A stretch of 64,000 nt of DNA, from NCBI RefSeq assembly GCF_026870175.2, contig NZ_CP113977.2, positions 1,612,001 to 1,676,000 of the forward strand. Direction: 5' to 3'. The position numbers were made by a program, and so were the translations under genes. Positions 46,128-54,720 of the stretch are shown here, one piece after another. Below the pieces are notes generated by a model. That model worked only from the letters and a program-made list of their open reading frames with translations. It searched no databases and was not told the DNA's origin. This stretch comes from Flavobacterium aestivum (GTDB lineage: Bacteria > Bacteroidota > Bacteroidia > Flavobacteriales > Flavobacteriaceae). Each line of letters begins with the position of its first letter. Within the stretch, counting starts at the first letter, position 1.

Positions 46128-47105
46128 ATGAAAGCTAAAAATTTAGTTATTGCTGTTGCAATTGTTGCGGGAAGTTTTTCTTCATTTGCACAATCTAATT
46201 TGCTTAACGCTAAAACGCCTGACCAAATTGGAGTAAAAACTAAGTCTCAAGTATCGCTTGATAATGATAAGCCTTTGGCTTATGGTTATGTCGATGATAG
46301 AGATGTATTAATGGGTAAGACTACTTGGGAGATAGTAGACTTAAGCGAAAGATTCAATTTTCCGCTTTACTTCCCTGTTGATTCTACAAATATTGGTAAA
46401 GATAGAAGGTCTTTGTTTGATGTTTTAATTAAAGGAATTAAAAGTAATAAGATAACTGAAGTATACGCTGATGATTATTTTAATACCAAAAAAACCTTAA
46501 AAGACATGAGTAGCTCGTTTACTTATATCGATACCACAAATGCTGGTAGAGAAGAAGTAAATGCTAATCATGATGCTTATTTCCCAAAACAAAGAACTAC
46601 TTATAAAACCGTAAAAGGAAAAAAAGTACAAGTTGTTGTGCCTGCAGGTCCTGCTAAAGTATTAGATCCTCAATTTATTGATAAAAGAGAACTTACTGCT
46701 CAAGACATCACAGGTTATAGATTAAAAGGGTATTGGTATTTTGATAAACGTCAATCTGAATTGAAATATCGTTTATTAGGAATTTGTCCTGTTGCTCCAG
46801 AAGCAAGAGAAGTAGGTTCTGAAAATCCTGATTATATTGATTTGTTTTGGATTTTTTATCCTTCTATTCGTGATTATTTGCATGAGCATTATGCTTTCAA
46901 TGAAAAGAATTCTGCAATGCCAGTTTCATTTGATAGAATTTTGGATTCAAGACAATTTGGTGGTACTATATATAAAGAAGAAAATGTATATGGTGACCGT
47001 TTGATTACTGAGTATATTAATGAAAATGCATTGAACCAGTTGATCGAATCAGATAGAATAAAAACTAAAATTCGTGATTTCGAACACGATATGTGGAATT
47101 ATTAA
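46128..47105 (+). CDS. gldN: Gliding motility/T9SS protein GldN
   Basis: A 325-aa periplasmic protein with a signal peptide ending 'AGSFSSFAQ' (about residue 22). The family core 'DVLMGKTTWEIVDLSERFN' and 'RLKGYWYFDKRQSELKYRLL' is clear, as is the C-terminal 'DRIKTKIRDFEHDMWNY'. GldN joins GldK in the ring complex. It ends the operon; a terminator follows. The other known gliding genes (gldA, gldB, sprA and so on) are not in the window. Confidence 0.96.
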   Translation: MKAKNLVIAVAIVAGSFSSFAQSNLLNAKTPDQIGVKTKSQVSLDNDKPLAYGYVDDRDVLMGKTTWEIVDLSERFNFPLYFPVDSTNIGKDRRSLFDVLIKGIKSNKITEVYADDYFNTKKTLKDMSSSFTYIDTTNAGREEVNANHDAYFPKQRTTYKTVKGKKVQVVVPAGPAKVLDPQFIDKRELTAQDITGYRLKGYWYFDKRQSELKYRLLGICPVAPEAREVGSENPDYIDLFWIFYPSIRDYLHEHYAFNEKNSAMPVSFDRILDSRQFGGTIYKEENVYGDRLITEYINENALNQLIESDRIKTKIRDFEHDMWNY

Positions 47106-47124
47106 TTCCTAACAAGATAGTTAT

Positions 47125-47157
47125 AAAAAACTCTTACTTTATAGTAAGAGTTTTTTT
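47125..47157 (+). terminator. Terminator of the gldKLMN operon
   Basis: A perfect 9-bp stem (47130-47138 with 47143-47151), TTAT loop and T run, 20 nt past gldN. Confidence 0.9.
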
Positions 47158-47218
47158 GTTTAATTGATAGTTTTCAATTTTGTAATGATGTTTTTCTTAT
47201 GCTCTAATTTTTTATGTT

Positions 47219-48277
47219 ATGATTGATTATATTATTGTTGGCTGTGGTTTAGCTGGTATTTCTTTTTCTGAAGTCGCTTTGTCTAATAATAAAAGCATAG
47301 TTGTTTTTGATAACGACTCTCAGAACTCTTCTAGAATTGCGGGAGGCTTATATAATCCTGTTATCTTGAAAAGATTTAGCGAAGTTTGGCAAGCACAGGG
47401 ACAATTGGTTTTAATGAATGATTTTTATTTGAATCTTAATAAAAAAATCGATTCAAAGTTTAATTTCAAAATGCCTATTTTGAGAAAATTCTTTTCTGTT
47501 GAAGAGCAGAATAATTGGTTTTCGGCTTCAGACAAGGTCAACTTGGCTCCTTTTTTATCAAATAATTTGGTTTATAGAAAGTTCAAAGGTATTGATTCTC
47601 CATACGGTTATGGTGAAGTGTTACAGACAGGATATGTTGATACAGCTTTACTGTTGGCAAAGTATAAAGAGTATCTTTTGTCTCTCGGGCTATTGCGTAA
47701 TGAAGGGTTTGATTATGATGCTTTAGTTTTTGAAGAGGATGGTGTTTGTTATAATGATTTAAAAGCGAAGCATATTGTTTTTGCTGAAGGCTTTGGAATG
47801 CATTCTAATCCCTTCTTTAATGATTTGCCTTTGGATGGTACAAAAGGGGAGCTTTTTATCATAAAAGCGCCTGAATTAGAAATTGACTGTGTAGTAAATA
47901 CAAGTGTGTTTATTTTGCCGTTAGGGAATGATTTGTTTAAAGTTGGAGCAACTTATAATTGGAAAGACAAAACAGATTTACCAACTGAAGAGGGCAAAAA
48001 GGAATTAATAGAAAGGATAAAGGAAATCATTTTATGTGATTTTGAAATAGTAGAACATTTTGCTGGAGTTCGTCCTACGGTTCGCGATAGAAGACCATTA
48101 GTAGGGACACATACAGAATATAGAAGAGTTCATATCCTAAACGGATTGGGAACTCGAGGAGTTATGTTAGGACCAGCAATGGCCAAAGAATTGTTCGATA
48201 ATATTGAAAATGAAATTCTACTAAATAGCGAAATAGATATTCAGAGATTTACCAAAAAAGCTAAAAGAAAACTGTAA
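47219..48277 (+). CDS. FAD-dependent oxidoreductase (DAO family)
   Basis: A 352-aa protein. The N-terminal FAD-binding motif is 'YIIVGCGLAGISFSE', followed by 'RIAGGLYNPVILKRFS'. The C-terminal 'FAGVRPTVRDRRPLVGTH' and 'NGLGTRGVMLGPAMAKEL' are typical of glycine-oxidase/D-amino-acid-oxidase-like enzymes. The substrate is unknown. Its stop abuts the stop of the convergent DUF983 gene with no room for a terminator, so the two transcripts must overlap. Confidence 0.88.
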   Translation: MIDYIIVGCGLAGISFSEVALSNNKSIVVFDNDSQNSSRIAGGLYNPVILKRFSEVWQAQGQLVLMNDFYLNLNKKIDSKFNFKMPILRKFFSVEEQNNWFSASDKVNLAPFLSNNLVYRKFKGIDSPYGYGEVLQTGYVDTALLLAKYKEYLLSLGLLRNEGFDYDALVFEEDGVCYNDLKAKHIVFAEGFGMHSNPFFNDLPLDGTKGELFIIKAPELEIDCVVNTSVFILPLGNDLFKVGATYNWKDKTDLPTEEGKKELIERIKEIILCDFEIVEHFAGVRPTVRDRRPLVGTHTEYRRVHILNGLGTRGVMLGPAMAKELFDNIENEILLNSEIDIQRFTKKAKRKL

Positions 48278-48664
48278 TTATATTTTAGTTTTCGGGTCGT
48301 AGGATACAAACATGTTGATGTAAATGTTTCGTGACCATCTGAGCACAATTGGAAATAATACAATTAGAGTGGCAATGATGGCAATAAAAGATGTTTGTAT
48401 GCTAGAATTGAAGATTAGATATGAAACGATAAAAGTAGCAATTCCTATTCCAACATTCAGTCCGTAGCTAACATACATAGCACCATAAAAGAAGGAAGGT
48501 TCAATTTGATATTTAAGACCACAATGACTGCAACATTCATTCATCTTAAGAACTGATCCTAAATGTAAAGGGTTTTTGTCTGTATACATACTCTCATTCA
48601 TGCATTTTGGACAAGTTCCTGTTAAAATGCTATATAATTTGGATCCTTTTTTTAACATTTGCAA
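48278..48664 (-). CDS. DUF983-family membrane protein
   Basis: A 128-aa protein. An N-terminal zinc-ribbon-like part has two Cys pairs ('CPKC' and 'CSHCG'). Two membrane helices follow (about 60-80 and 88-107). The joining segment 'EPSFFYGAMYVSYGLNVGI' is the DUF983 signature. Met3 is an alternative start. Function unknown. Confidence 0.87.
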   Translation of the reverse strand: MQMLKKGSKLYSILTGTCPKCMNESMYTDKNPLHLGSVLKMNECCSHCGLKYQIEPSFFYGAMYVSYGLNVGIGIATFIVSYLIFNSSIQTSFIAIIATLIVLFPIVLRWSRNIYINMFVSYDPKTKI

Positions 48665-48731
48665 AAAATTTAATTTTCTATGTTCAGAAAAGACAAATTT
48701 ACTAATTCATATAGGAATAAAATAATAATAC

Positions 48732-50642
48732 ATGCTTAATATACACAATTTATCGGTTTCGTTTGGTGGCTCTTATTTGTTTGAAGAAGTTACCTTTCGT
48801 TTGGGTGCAGGAGACCGTGTAGGTCTCGTAGGAAAGAATGGAGCTGGAAAATCGACAATGCTTAAAATTTTGGCTAGGGATTTTGCTCCAGATTCTGGAG
48901 TTATCTCTCAAGAGAAAGAAGTTCGTATGGGGTTTCTTCGTCAGGATATTGATTTTGAACAAGGAAGAACAGTTCTTGAAGAAGCTTATGAAGCTTTTAC
49001 TGAAATTAAAATAGTTGAAAAAAAATTAGCGGAAATAAATCATCAACTGGTTACTCGTACAGATTATGAAAGTGAAGAGTACAGTCAGATTATAGAAGAC
49101 TTATCAGATTACACCCATCGTTTTGAACTTTTAGGAGGTTATAATTATGTGGGTGATACAGAGAAAATTCTTTTGGGTCTTGGTTTTAAAAGAGAAGTTT
49201 TTGACAATCAAACTGAAACATTTTCGGGGGGTTGGAGAATGCGTATTGAATTAGCCAAATTATTGTTGCAGTCTAATGACGTTTTGTTGCTAGATGAGCC
49301 TACCAACCACTTGGATATTGAAAGTATCATTTGGTTAGAAAGTTTTTTGCGTAATTATCCTGGAGTTGTAGTTATTGTTTCGCACGATAAAATGTTTTTG
49401 GATAATGTGACTAACAGAACCATTGAAATATCTCTAGGGAAAGCATATGATTTTAATAAGCCTTATTCTCAATACCTAGAATTACGTCATGAGATTAGAG
49501 AGAAACAATTGGCTACTCAAAAGAATCAAGCCAAAAAGATTGAAGAAACGGAAAAACTAATCGAAAAATTTCGTGCAAAAGCTTCAAAAGCTTCAATGGC
49601 ACAATCTTTAATCAAGAAGTTAGATAAAGTAGAACGTATTGAAGTAGATGAAGATGATAACTCGGTAATGAATATTTCTTTTCCAGTTTCTAAAGAGCCT
49701 GGTAGAGTAGTGGTAGAGGCTGAAAATGTTACTAAAAGCTATGGAGATAAAGTTATCTTAAAAGATATCAATTTATTGGTAGAACGCGGAAGTAAAATTG
49801 CATTTGTTGGCCAAAATGGTCAAGGAAAATCAACTTTTATTAAAGCAATAGTTGATGAATTCGAATATCAAGGGACTATTAAATTAGGGCATAATGTGCA
49901 GTTGGGCTATTTTGCCCAAAATCAAGCCGAATATTTAGATGGTGAAATTACATTATTGCAAACTATGGAAGATGCAGCTACAGATACTAATCGTATGAAA
50001 GTGCGTGATATGCTGGGGTCTTTCTTGTTTCGAGGTGATGATGTAGAGAAAAAGGTAAAAGTGCTTTCTGGAGGAGAAAGAAATCGTTTAGCACTTTGTA
50101 AATTATTGCTACAGCCCATAAATGTTTTGTTAATGGATGAGCCTACTAATCACTTGGATATTAAATCTAAGAATGTTTTGAAAGCTGCTTTGCAAAAATT
50201 TGAAGGAACATTGCTTTTGGTTTCGCATGATAGAGATTTCTTGCAAGGGATGTCTAATATAGTTTATGAGTTTAAGGATCAAAAAATAAAAGAATACTTA
50301 GGCGATATCAATTATTTCTTAGAGCAACGCAATTTGGAAAATATGCGTGAAGTCGAGAAAAAAGATGCAGTTAAGAGTGCTGCACCAAAAGAAAGTAATA
50401 AAGCTTCCTATGAAGAACAGAAAAAAGGAAAAGCTCTACAAAATAGGCTGAGTAAAGTTGAGAGTCAAATTAAACAATTAGAAAAGGATATTCAACAAGA
50501 TGATAAAATGTTAGCTTCAAATTATGATAAACATATCGAGGATGCTAAATTTTTCATCGCCTATAATAAGAAAAAGGAAGAATTAGACCAACTCCTTTTG
50601 GACTGGGAAATTGTTCAGGAAGAAATAGATAATTTGCAATAA
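48732..50642 (+). CDS. ABC-F family ATPase
   Basis: A 636-aa soluble protein with two ABC domains. Walker A motifs are 'GLVGKNGAGKSTMLK' and 'AFVGQNGQGKSTFIK'. Signatures are 'FSGGWRMRIELAKLLL' and 'LSGGERNRLALCKLLL'. Walker B regions are each followed by 'DEPTNHLDI'. A linker joins the domains, and a charged C-terminal coiled coil (about 555-636) is of the Uup type. ABC-F proteins act on the ribosome (translation factors or resistance proteins). No membrane domain is present. A terminator follows. Confidence 0.94.
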   Translation: MLNIHNLSVSFGGSYLFEEVTFRLGAGDRVGLVGKNGAGKSTMLKILARDFAPDSGVISQEKEVRMGFLRQDIDFEQGRTVLEEAYEAFTEIKIVEKKLAEINHQLVTRTDYESEEYSQIIEDLSDYTHRFELLGGYNYVGDTEKILLGLGFKREVFDNQTETFSGGWRMRIELAKLLLQSNDVLLLDEPTNHLDIESIIWLESFLRNYPGVVVIVSHDKMFLDNVTNRTIEISLGKAYDFNKPYSQYLELRHEIREKQLATQKNQAKKIEETEKLIEKFRAKASKASMAQSLIKKLDKVERIEVDEDDNSVMNISFPVSKEPGRVVVEAENVTKSYGDKVILKDINLLVERGSKIAFVGQNGQGKSTFIKAIVDEFEYQGTIKLGHNVQLGYFAQNQAEYLDGEITLLQTMEDAATDTNRMKVRDMLGSFLFRGDDVEKKVKVLSGGERNRLALCKLLLQPINVLLMDEPTNHLDIKSKNVLKAALQKFEGTLLLVSHDRDFLQGMSNIVYEFKDQKIKEYLGDINYFLEQRNLENMREVEKKDAVKSAAPKESNKASYEEQKKGKALQNRLSKVESQIKQLEKDIQQDDKMLASNYDKHIEDAKFFIAYNKKKEELDQLLLDWEIVQEEIDNLQ

Positions 50643-50677
50643 TCAGTTTGCAGCGTATAAATTTCAGTATTTATAAG

Positions 50678-50712
50678 AAAGAGTGATTGTCAAATGATAA
50701 TTGCTCTTTTTT
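50678..50712 (+). terminator. Terminator after the ABC-F gene
   Basis: A long stem (50678-50692 with 50695-50709) containing several G-U pairs, followed by Ts to 50712. Confidence 0.75.
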
Positions 50713-50752
50713 GCTTGTATAGGTTAATATAATGCTTCTAGAATGGTTTGAA

Positions 50753-51904
50753 TTACTCTTTAAATGGATTTCTTTCCTTCCAATCTACTGTGGGTTCCAA
50801 GTAAGGGAAAATTCTATAAACTTGTTTGTTTATATAGGGGTTGCTATGTTCCATAAAACCAAACATTTCAACTGGTTTAGCGCCTACTGAGCTTTTGATT
50901 TCTAAGGCAGTTCTGGAAAAGATGATTTCTTTAAACTCTTTTTTGATCGAATAGGCAATCATATCATAAAGCATATTTAGATAAAGCATCTTTTCTCGCT
51001 GTATGCTGTCATCATAACCCAAGAAATAGGTATCCATTGATTTTCCGTTTTTGATCAAAGTGTTGAATCCGATTAATTTGGTGTCTAAGAAGTAACCATA
51101 GAACAGAAAATTGTCTTTTAAGGTTTCTTTGCAAACCCGAAAATGGTTTTTGGCTAAGAAGAATGTGTTGAAAGGGGCATTTCTGGCAACATGGGCATAT
51201 AGGTCATAGATAGTTTCTTCGTATGCAATTATTTCTTCTAAATGCAATTTTCTTTTTTCTATACCGATTGCTTTTTTTCTGGCTCTCTTATACTGGTCCC
51301 TGTATTTCTTAGATAAAGAATCTATGTAATCTTGTTCTGTTTTCCAGTGGGCTGGAATACTAAAAGTCATATTGGGTTGAATGCAATACTTATAATTAGT
51401 CTTAAATTCATCTATTTTAAAGTTGTTTAGAGAACCGTGATGAAAATCTTTAAAAGTGGTAATATGTACTTTTTTACCGATGGATTTAAATTTATATTTT
51501 AGGTTTTCGGCTACTTTCTTTAATGTTCTTATTGCTTTAACAGGATCTGCTTTTTCTGAAAGGACATATGCGTTTTGACCAGTGAGCATATTGTTACCAA
51601 TGAGTAAAACATGAGAGGAGAATTTTTTTAAAATTAATTTTCGAATATGCGCTTTAATACATTGATCTCTATCTCCAAAAGATTCTAATTTGTTTAAATC
51701 CAAAAATTGAGAAACTGCAATACCAACTAAATCTTGTTTTTCAAAAAGCCCAATAAAATGACAAGTCATGTTAAGAGGGGCAGATTTTTCTAAAATTTCG
51801 AGATATTCTTTGGATAAAAAAATATTTTTACTGCCTAAATCATTCCAGTTTTGAGGAAGTTGATCTGTATGATTGTAGATTTCGTATGAATAAGTTGTTT
51901 CCAA
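50753..51904 (-). CDS. GNAT/FemAB-like acyltransferase-fold protein
   Basis: A 383-aa cytosolic protein with a tandem GNAT fold: N-terminal half around '[17 protein letters not shown]' and '[19 protein letters not shown]'; C-terminal half around '[12 protein letters not shown]', '[17 protein letters not shown]' and '[19 protein letters not shown]'. This resembles the FemAB/peptidogalycan-biosynthesis-like group. Substrate unknown. It is divergent from the pterin dehydratase gene. A -7-like TATTTTTG lies at 51925-51932 on its strand. Confidence 0.78.
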   Translation of the reverse strand: METTYSYEIYNHTDQLPQNWNDLGSKNIFLSKEYLEILEKSAPLNMTCHFIGLFEKQDLVGIAVSQFLDLNKLESFGDRDQCIKAHIRKLILKKFSSHVLLIGNNMLTGQNAYVLSEKADPVKAIRTLKKVAENLKYKFKSIGKKVHITTFKDFHHGSLNNFKIDEFKTNYKYCIQPNMTFSIPAHWKTEQDYIDSLSKKYRDQYKRARKKAIGIEKRKLHLEEIIAYEETIYDLYAHVARNAPFNTFFLAKNHFRVCKETLKDNFLFYGYFLDTKLIGFNTLIKNGKSMDTYFLGYDDSIQREKMLYLNMLYDMIAYSIKKEFKEIIFSRTALEIKSSVGAKPVEMFGFMEHSNPYINKQVYRIFPYLEPTVDWKERNPFKE

Positions 51905-51953
51905 TTTGGGCTTTTATGTTTCATCAAAAATAACTAATAAAGTTAATTTTTCA

Positions 51954-51981
51954 TTGAATAGTTTAAAATTATCTAACTTTA
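51954..51981 (+). promoter_or_regulatory. Possible promoter of the pterin dehydratase gene
   Basis: TTG (51954-51956), 17-nt spacer, TAACTTTA (51974-51981), one base off TAnnTTTG. It lies 17 nt before the chosen start at 51999, which supports that start over the upstream ATG at 51906. Confidence 0.45.
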
Positions 51982-51998
51982 TAGAAAAAGATAAAATT

Positions 51999-52277
51999 AT
52001 GACAACCTATAACGAAAATTCAGCAGCAGCATTATTGCAAAATTTGAAAGATTGGCAGTATAAAGAAGATGGAATAGAAAAGGGTTTTAAATTTAAAGAT
52101 TTTACAGAAGCCCTTGGTTTTATTGTTAAAGTAGGAGTGTTGGCAGAAAAAATGAATCACCATCCTGAATTATTCAACGTGTATAATAAAGTGAATATTA
52201 GGTTGACCACACATGACTCAGGAGGAGTGACCGATAAAGATTTTGAATTGGCACAAAAAATTGAAAATGTATTATAA
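51999..52277 (+). CDS. 4a-hydroxytetrahydrobiopterin dehydratase (PCD/DCoH)
   Basis: A 92-aa enzyme dehydrating pterin-4a-carbinolamine, which regenerates the cofactor of aromatic amino-acid hydroxylases. The family motif '[15 protein letters not shown]' (substrate-binding His pair) and '[17 protein letters not shown]' are present. I place the start at 'MTTYNENSA' because the 31 upstream codons look unlike the family and the promoter lies within them. The partner hydroxylase is not in the window. Confidence 0.93.
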   Translation: MTTYNENSAAALLQNLKDWQYKEDGIEKGFKFKDFTEALGFIVKVGVLAEKMNHHPELFNVYNKVNIRLTTHDSGGVTDKDFELAQKIENVL

Positions 52278-52318
52278 AAAAGCCTTGTTTCTGTACTCAA
52301 TGAAACAAGGCTTTTTTT
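52276..52318. terminator. Bidirectional terminator between the PCD and DUF1761 genes
   Basis: A perfect GC-bearing stem (52276-52290 with 52303-52317) with a 12-nt loop, A-rich left and T-rich right. Confidence 0.88.
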
Positions 52319-52335
52319 GGTGTTATGGTTTTGTC

Positions 52336-52824
52336 CTAAAGCCAACCACAAATTATTGATCCTATTATGGCTAAAGTGATTATCCAATACCCAGAATGAA
52401 TAAAAATATATTTCCATGATTTTCTTTCGAATAATCCATTTATGGCAATAATTGGGAATGCAAAGAATATACCGGAAAGTAATCCGTGCAAAGCACCGTG
52501 TTTGTAAGTTCTAAAAGCTGTTCCGTAGTCATTCATAAATGCTTTGAAGGAAGGAAGAGCTTCATTTATTTTTGGATAGCCACCAATCATACTTACAGCG
52601 CCTGATTGATGAATTGATAAGGCCATTTCTACCGTTACAATAAAAAGTGAGAAGATGTAGGTCAAGCCAAATATCTTAGCCATGTTACCTTTTGAAAGTT
52701 CTTCTTCAGTGAGTCCCGCTTCTTTCATCCAAGCAGTTCCAAAAACTTTTGGATGATACCAAATAAATCCTACTACTAATGTGCTTAAAGCAGCTACAAA
52801 AATTGCAATCCAATTCATTTCCAT
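52336..52824 (-). CDS. DUF1761-family membrane protein
   Basis: A 162-aa protein with four membrane helices (about 5-22, 52-70, 108-126 and 140-160). The conserved N-terminal 'LVVGFIWYHPKVFGTAWM' is the DUF1761 signature. Function unknown. A -7-like TATATTTG lies at 52850-52857 on its strand. Confidence 0.85.
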   Translation of the reverse strand: MEMNWIAIFVAALSTLVVGFIWYHPKVFGTAWMKEAGLTEEELSKGNMAKIFGLTYIFSLFIVTVEMALSIHQSGAVSMIGGYPKINEALPSFKAFMNDYGTAFRTYKHGALHGLLSGIFFAFPIIAINGLFERKSWKYIFIHSGYWIITLAIIGSIICGWL

Positions 52825-53010
52825 AATTAAGGTTTTTAGGTTATAGTATCAAATATAGTTATTTTTTTACACAAAGAATTGTAAGGGGTATGTTATTTTG
52901 TGTAGGAAATGTTGAATTAATTAAAAAATAAGGTGTAAATTAGCGGTAATTATGGTATTATGGCGATTTTGGCACAGCTTTTGTTTTTGTTTAATTAAAA
53001 AACATAAATC

Positions 53011-53865
53011 ATGAAAAACATTATCACATTATTTCTAACCGTTATTTTTTCGATTTCATCATTGGCTAGTATTCCCGATCAGGAAAAGAAGATTTTGTTA
53101 AAATTATATAATGACACAAATGGAAGTCATTGGAATGTAAAATGGGATTTGAATGCACCAATATCTACTTGGTATGGAGTGAAAATTCAAAATGATAAAG
53201 TAGTTGCAATTAATCTATTAAATAATAACTTAGTAGGAAAGTTGCCTGTAGAGATTACCAAATTAGAAAATTTAGAGGGATTAAATTTATTTAAAAATCA
53301 GCTATCCGGACAAATACCTGAAAATATAGGAGATCTAAAAAATCTGAAAGAACTGAATCTTTCGTTTAACAAGTTAACAGGAGCTATACCTAATTCTATT
53401 TGTAAATTAACGCATTTGACCAAACTAATGCTTTTTATGAATGACCTATCTGGGGAATTACCAAGTGATATTGGTAATCTGAAAGAATTAGAGATAATAT
53501 CATTATTCAATAATAATTTATCGGGACAATTACCAGTTTCATTGTATGAATTAAAAAAACTAAAAGACTTGGTATTAAGCAGTAATAAATTCTCAGGTCA
53601 AATTAGTTGGAGCGTTGCGGATATGGAGTCATTAGAAAATCTAAGCTTATTCGATAATAAATTAGAAGGTCAGATTCCTATGAATATGACTAAGATGAAA
53701 AATTTAGTAAGCATGAATGTTTCCTATAACTCATTTACAGGTTTGGTTCCTAGAGAAATAGCCGCTCTAGATGACTTTAACCTTACCATGCTTAATCAGA
53801 ATGGAGTCGCTTTTCAGATGGAAGTTGCTAAAGAAAAAAAGGGTGTATTAGCAGCTGATGAATAA
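53011..53865 (+). CDS. Exported leucine-rich-repeat protein
   Basis: A 284-aa protein with signal peptide (about 1-19). An N-terminal cap follows ('LLKLYNDTNGSHWN..WD', 'WYGVKIQN'), then about seven 24-residue LRRs of the plant-like 'L..L.L..N.L.G.IP..I..L' type (about 65-255). Such proteins are surface or periplasmic binding proteins; no sorting domain is visible at the C-terminus. A paralogue with the same N-terminal cap starts at 63818, so two copies bracket the sulfatase operon. Confidence 0.88.
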   Translation: MKNIITLFLTVIFSISSLASIPDQEKKILLKLYNDTNGSHWNVKWDLNAPISTWYGVKIQNDKVVAINLLNNNLVGKLPVEITKLENLEGLNLFKNQLSGQIPENIGDLKNLKELNLSFNKLTGAIPNSICKLTHLTKLMLFMNDLSGELPSDIGNLKELEIISLFNNNLSGQLPVSLYELKKLKDLVLSSNKFSGQISWSVADMESLENLSLFDNKLEGQIPMNMTKMKNLVSMNVSYNSFTGLVPREIAALDDFNLTMLNQNGVAFQMEVAKEKKGVLAADE

Positions 53866-54257
53866 TAAAGCGATTTAGTTTAAAAGCCCGGAAATGGCTT
53901 GAATTAAATGAAATAGACAAATAGTATTATGTCAATAAGCATAATGCTAAAATACAAAGGTTGATGTTATAATTGCTATAAAAATTTGATTATGTAGAAT
54001 GTTATTTTGGTTAGTAATATTTCTATTTTTATTTGATTGTTTGTAAAATGCAATAGTTCATTTGTGGATTATTGCATTTTTTTTATGTCAAATTATTAAA
54101 TGTAGATAATTTAATTTATATTTTTCATTATTTGTTAATTGGTTTTAGTGTGTTGATTTTCATATAATTGTATTTTAGTTGTCTATTTAAAAGCTTGCTT
54201 TTAAATCTTATGATTTCACTATTGCCAAAATTTTTTAGTAAATAGATATTATTTTTT
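53866..54257. other. Spacer between the LRR gene and the sulfatase operon promoter
   Basis: About 390 nt of very AT-rich DNA. Apart from the terminator at 54045-54084 I see no gene or repeat. Confidence 0.45.
54045..54084 (+). terminator. Probable terminator of the LRR gene
   Basis: A perfect 11-bp stem (54045-54055 with 54070-54080), 14-nt loop and a run of eight Ts, about 180 nt beyond the LRR stop and ahead of the next promoter. Confidence 0.78.
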
Positions 54258-54288
54258 TTGGTGGTTAATAATTTTAACTTACTTTTGT
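54258..54288 (+). promoter_or_regulatory. Consensus promoter of the susCD-sulfatase operon
   Basis: TTTG (54258-54261), 19-nt spacer, TACTTTTG (54281-54288): a full match to the Bacteroidota promoter in both elements and spacing. Transcription should begin near 54295, giving a leader of about 425 nt before the susC start at 54721. Confidence 0.8.
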
Positions 54289-54333
54289 CTATAGAAATAG
54301 TAGAGTTTAAAAATAACCACTAAAACTAAAGTT

Positions 54334-54420
54334 TTGAAGACAATCAAAAACACTTCTTTTTTGATCAAGCAAGGATCTTTATCATTCGACACTCTTAGTC
54401 GAATGTGTTGTTGCTGTTAG
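54334..54420 (+). CDS. Candidate cysteine leader peptide ending Met-Cys-Cys-Cys-Cys
   Basis: A short frame in the operon leader, about 40 nt after the predicted transcription start. It ends ATG TGT TGT TGC TGT TAG (54403-54420): four consecutive Cys codons, then stop. If translation begins at the in-frame TTG (54334) the peptide has 28 residues; starting at the ATG it is just MCCCC. Consecutive codons for a pathway's end product right before a stop are the hallmark of attenuator leader peptides. The downstream genes (sulfatase, rhodanese-thioredoxin) deal with sulfur. The start codon is uncertain, since Bacteroidota rarely use a Shine-Dalgarno site. Confidence 0.6.
   Translation: MKTIKNTSFLIKQGSLSFDTLSRMCCCC
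54383..54405 (+). promoter_or_regulatory. Hairpin overlapping the Cys-run start of the leader ORF
   Basis: A perfect 8-bp stem, CATTCGAC (54383-54390) with GTCGAATG (54398-54405), 7-nt loop. The 3' arm ends exactly at the ATG preceding the four Cys codons. A ribosome stalled on the Cys codons would keep this stem open, and an absent ribosome would let it form, so it could be the switching element. No T run follows, so it is not an intrinsic terminator by itself. Confidence 0.6.
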
Positions 54421-54569
54421 TACCTTCAATTTTATACCATCTTACATTTTCTAATGATCAATTTTTAAAATAATTTATTGTAATCAATAATAAATTGTTT
54501 TGACGGTTAGGATGTGCTTATCTCAAAAATAATATTCAAATTAAATAAGTAATAATCAAAAAAGATAAA

Positions 54570-54596
54570 ATGAAAAAACGAATGTGTTGTAGATAA
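54570..54596 (+). CDS. Second cysteine-containing mini-ORF (MKKRMCCR)
   Basis: An eight-codon frame from ATG (54570) to TAA (54594-54596). It shares the 12-nt core CGAATGTGTTGT (54579-54590) with the first leader ORF (54400-54411), so both encode Arg-Met-Cys-Cys. It is followed immediately by nine As and a strong hairpin. Duplication of this core in a leader that otherwise has no coding look suggests function. Confidence 0.45.
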   Translation: MKKRMCCR

Positions 54597-54603
54597 AAAA
54601 AAA

Positions 54604-54627
54604 CCATTTCTGCGGGAACAGAAATGG
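54604..54627. promoter_or_regulatory. Strong hairpin in the operon leader
   Basis: A perfect 9-bp stem (54604-54612 with 54619-54627), loop of six. In the sense direction it is preceded by A9 but has no T run. On the opposite strand the A9 becomes T9, making an intrinsic terminator against antisense transcription. In the mRNA it may instead be part of the leader's folding switch. Confidence 0.6.
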
Positions 54628-54720
54628 CAGGCTTAAAAAATTTAATCGCTAAACTAAACGGAAGAGAAAATTGATAGAATCAGTTTTCAGAATCCTTATT
54701 TATTAAACCAAAACAAAGTA

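Noticed and set aside
51906..51998. Upstream ATG for the pterin dehydratase gene
   Set aside because: The extension is unlike the family and contains the likely promoter.
54295..54720. Known SAM-type or other metabolite riboswitch in the operon leader
   Set aside because: I could not match the leader to a riboswitch core I know; the Cys-codon ORF explains it better.
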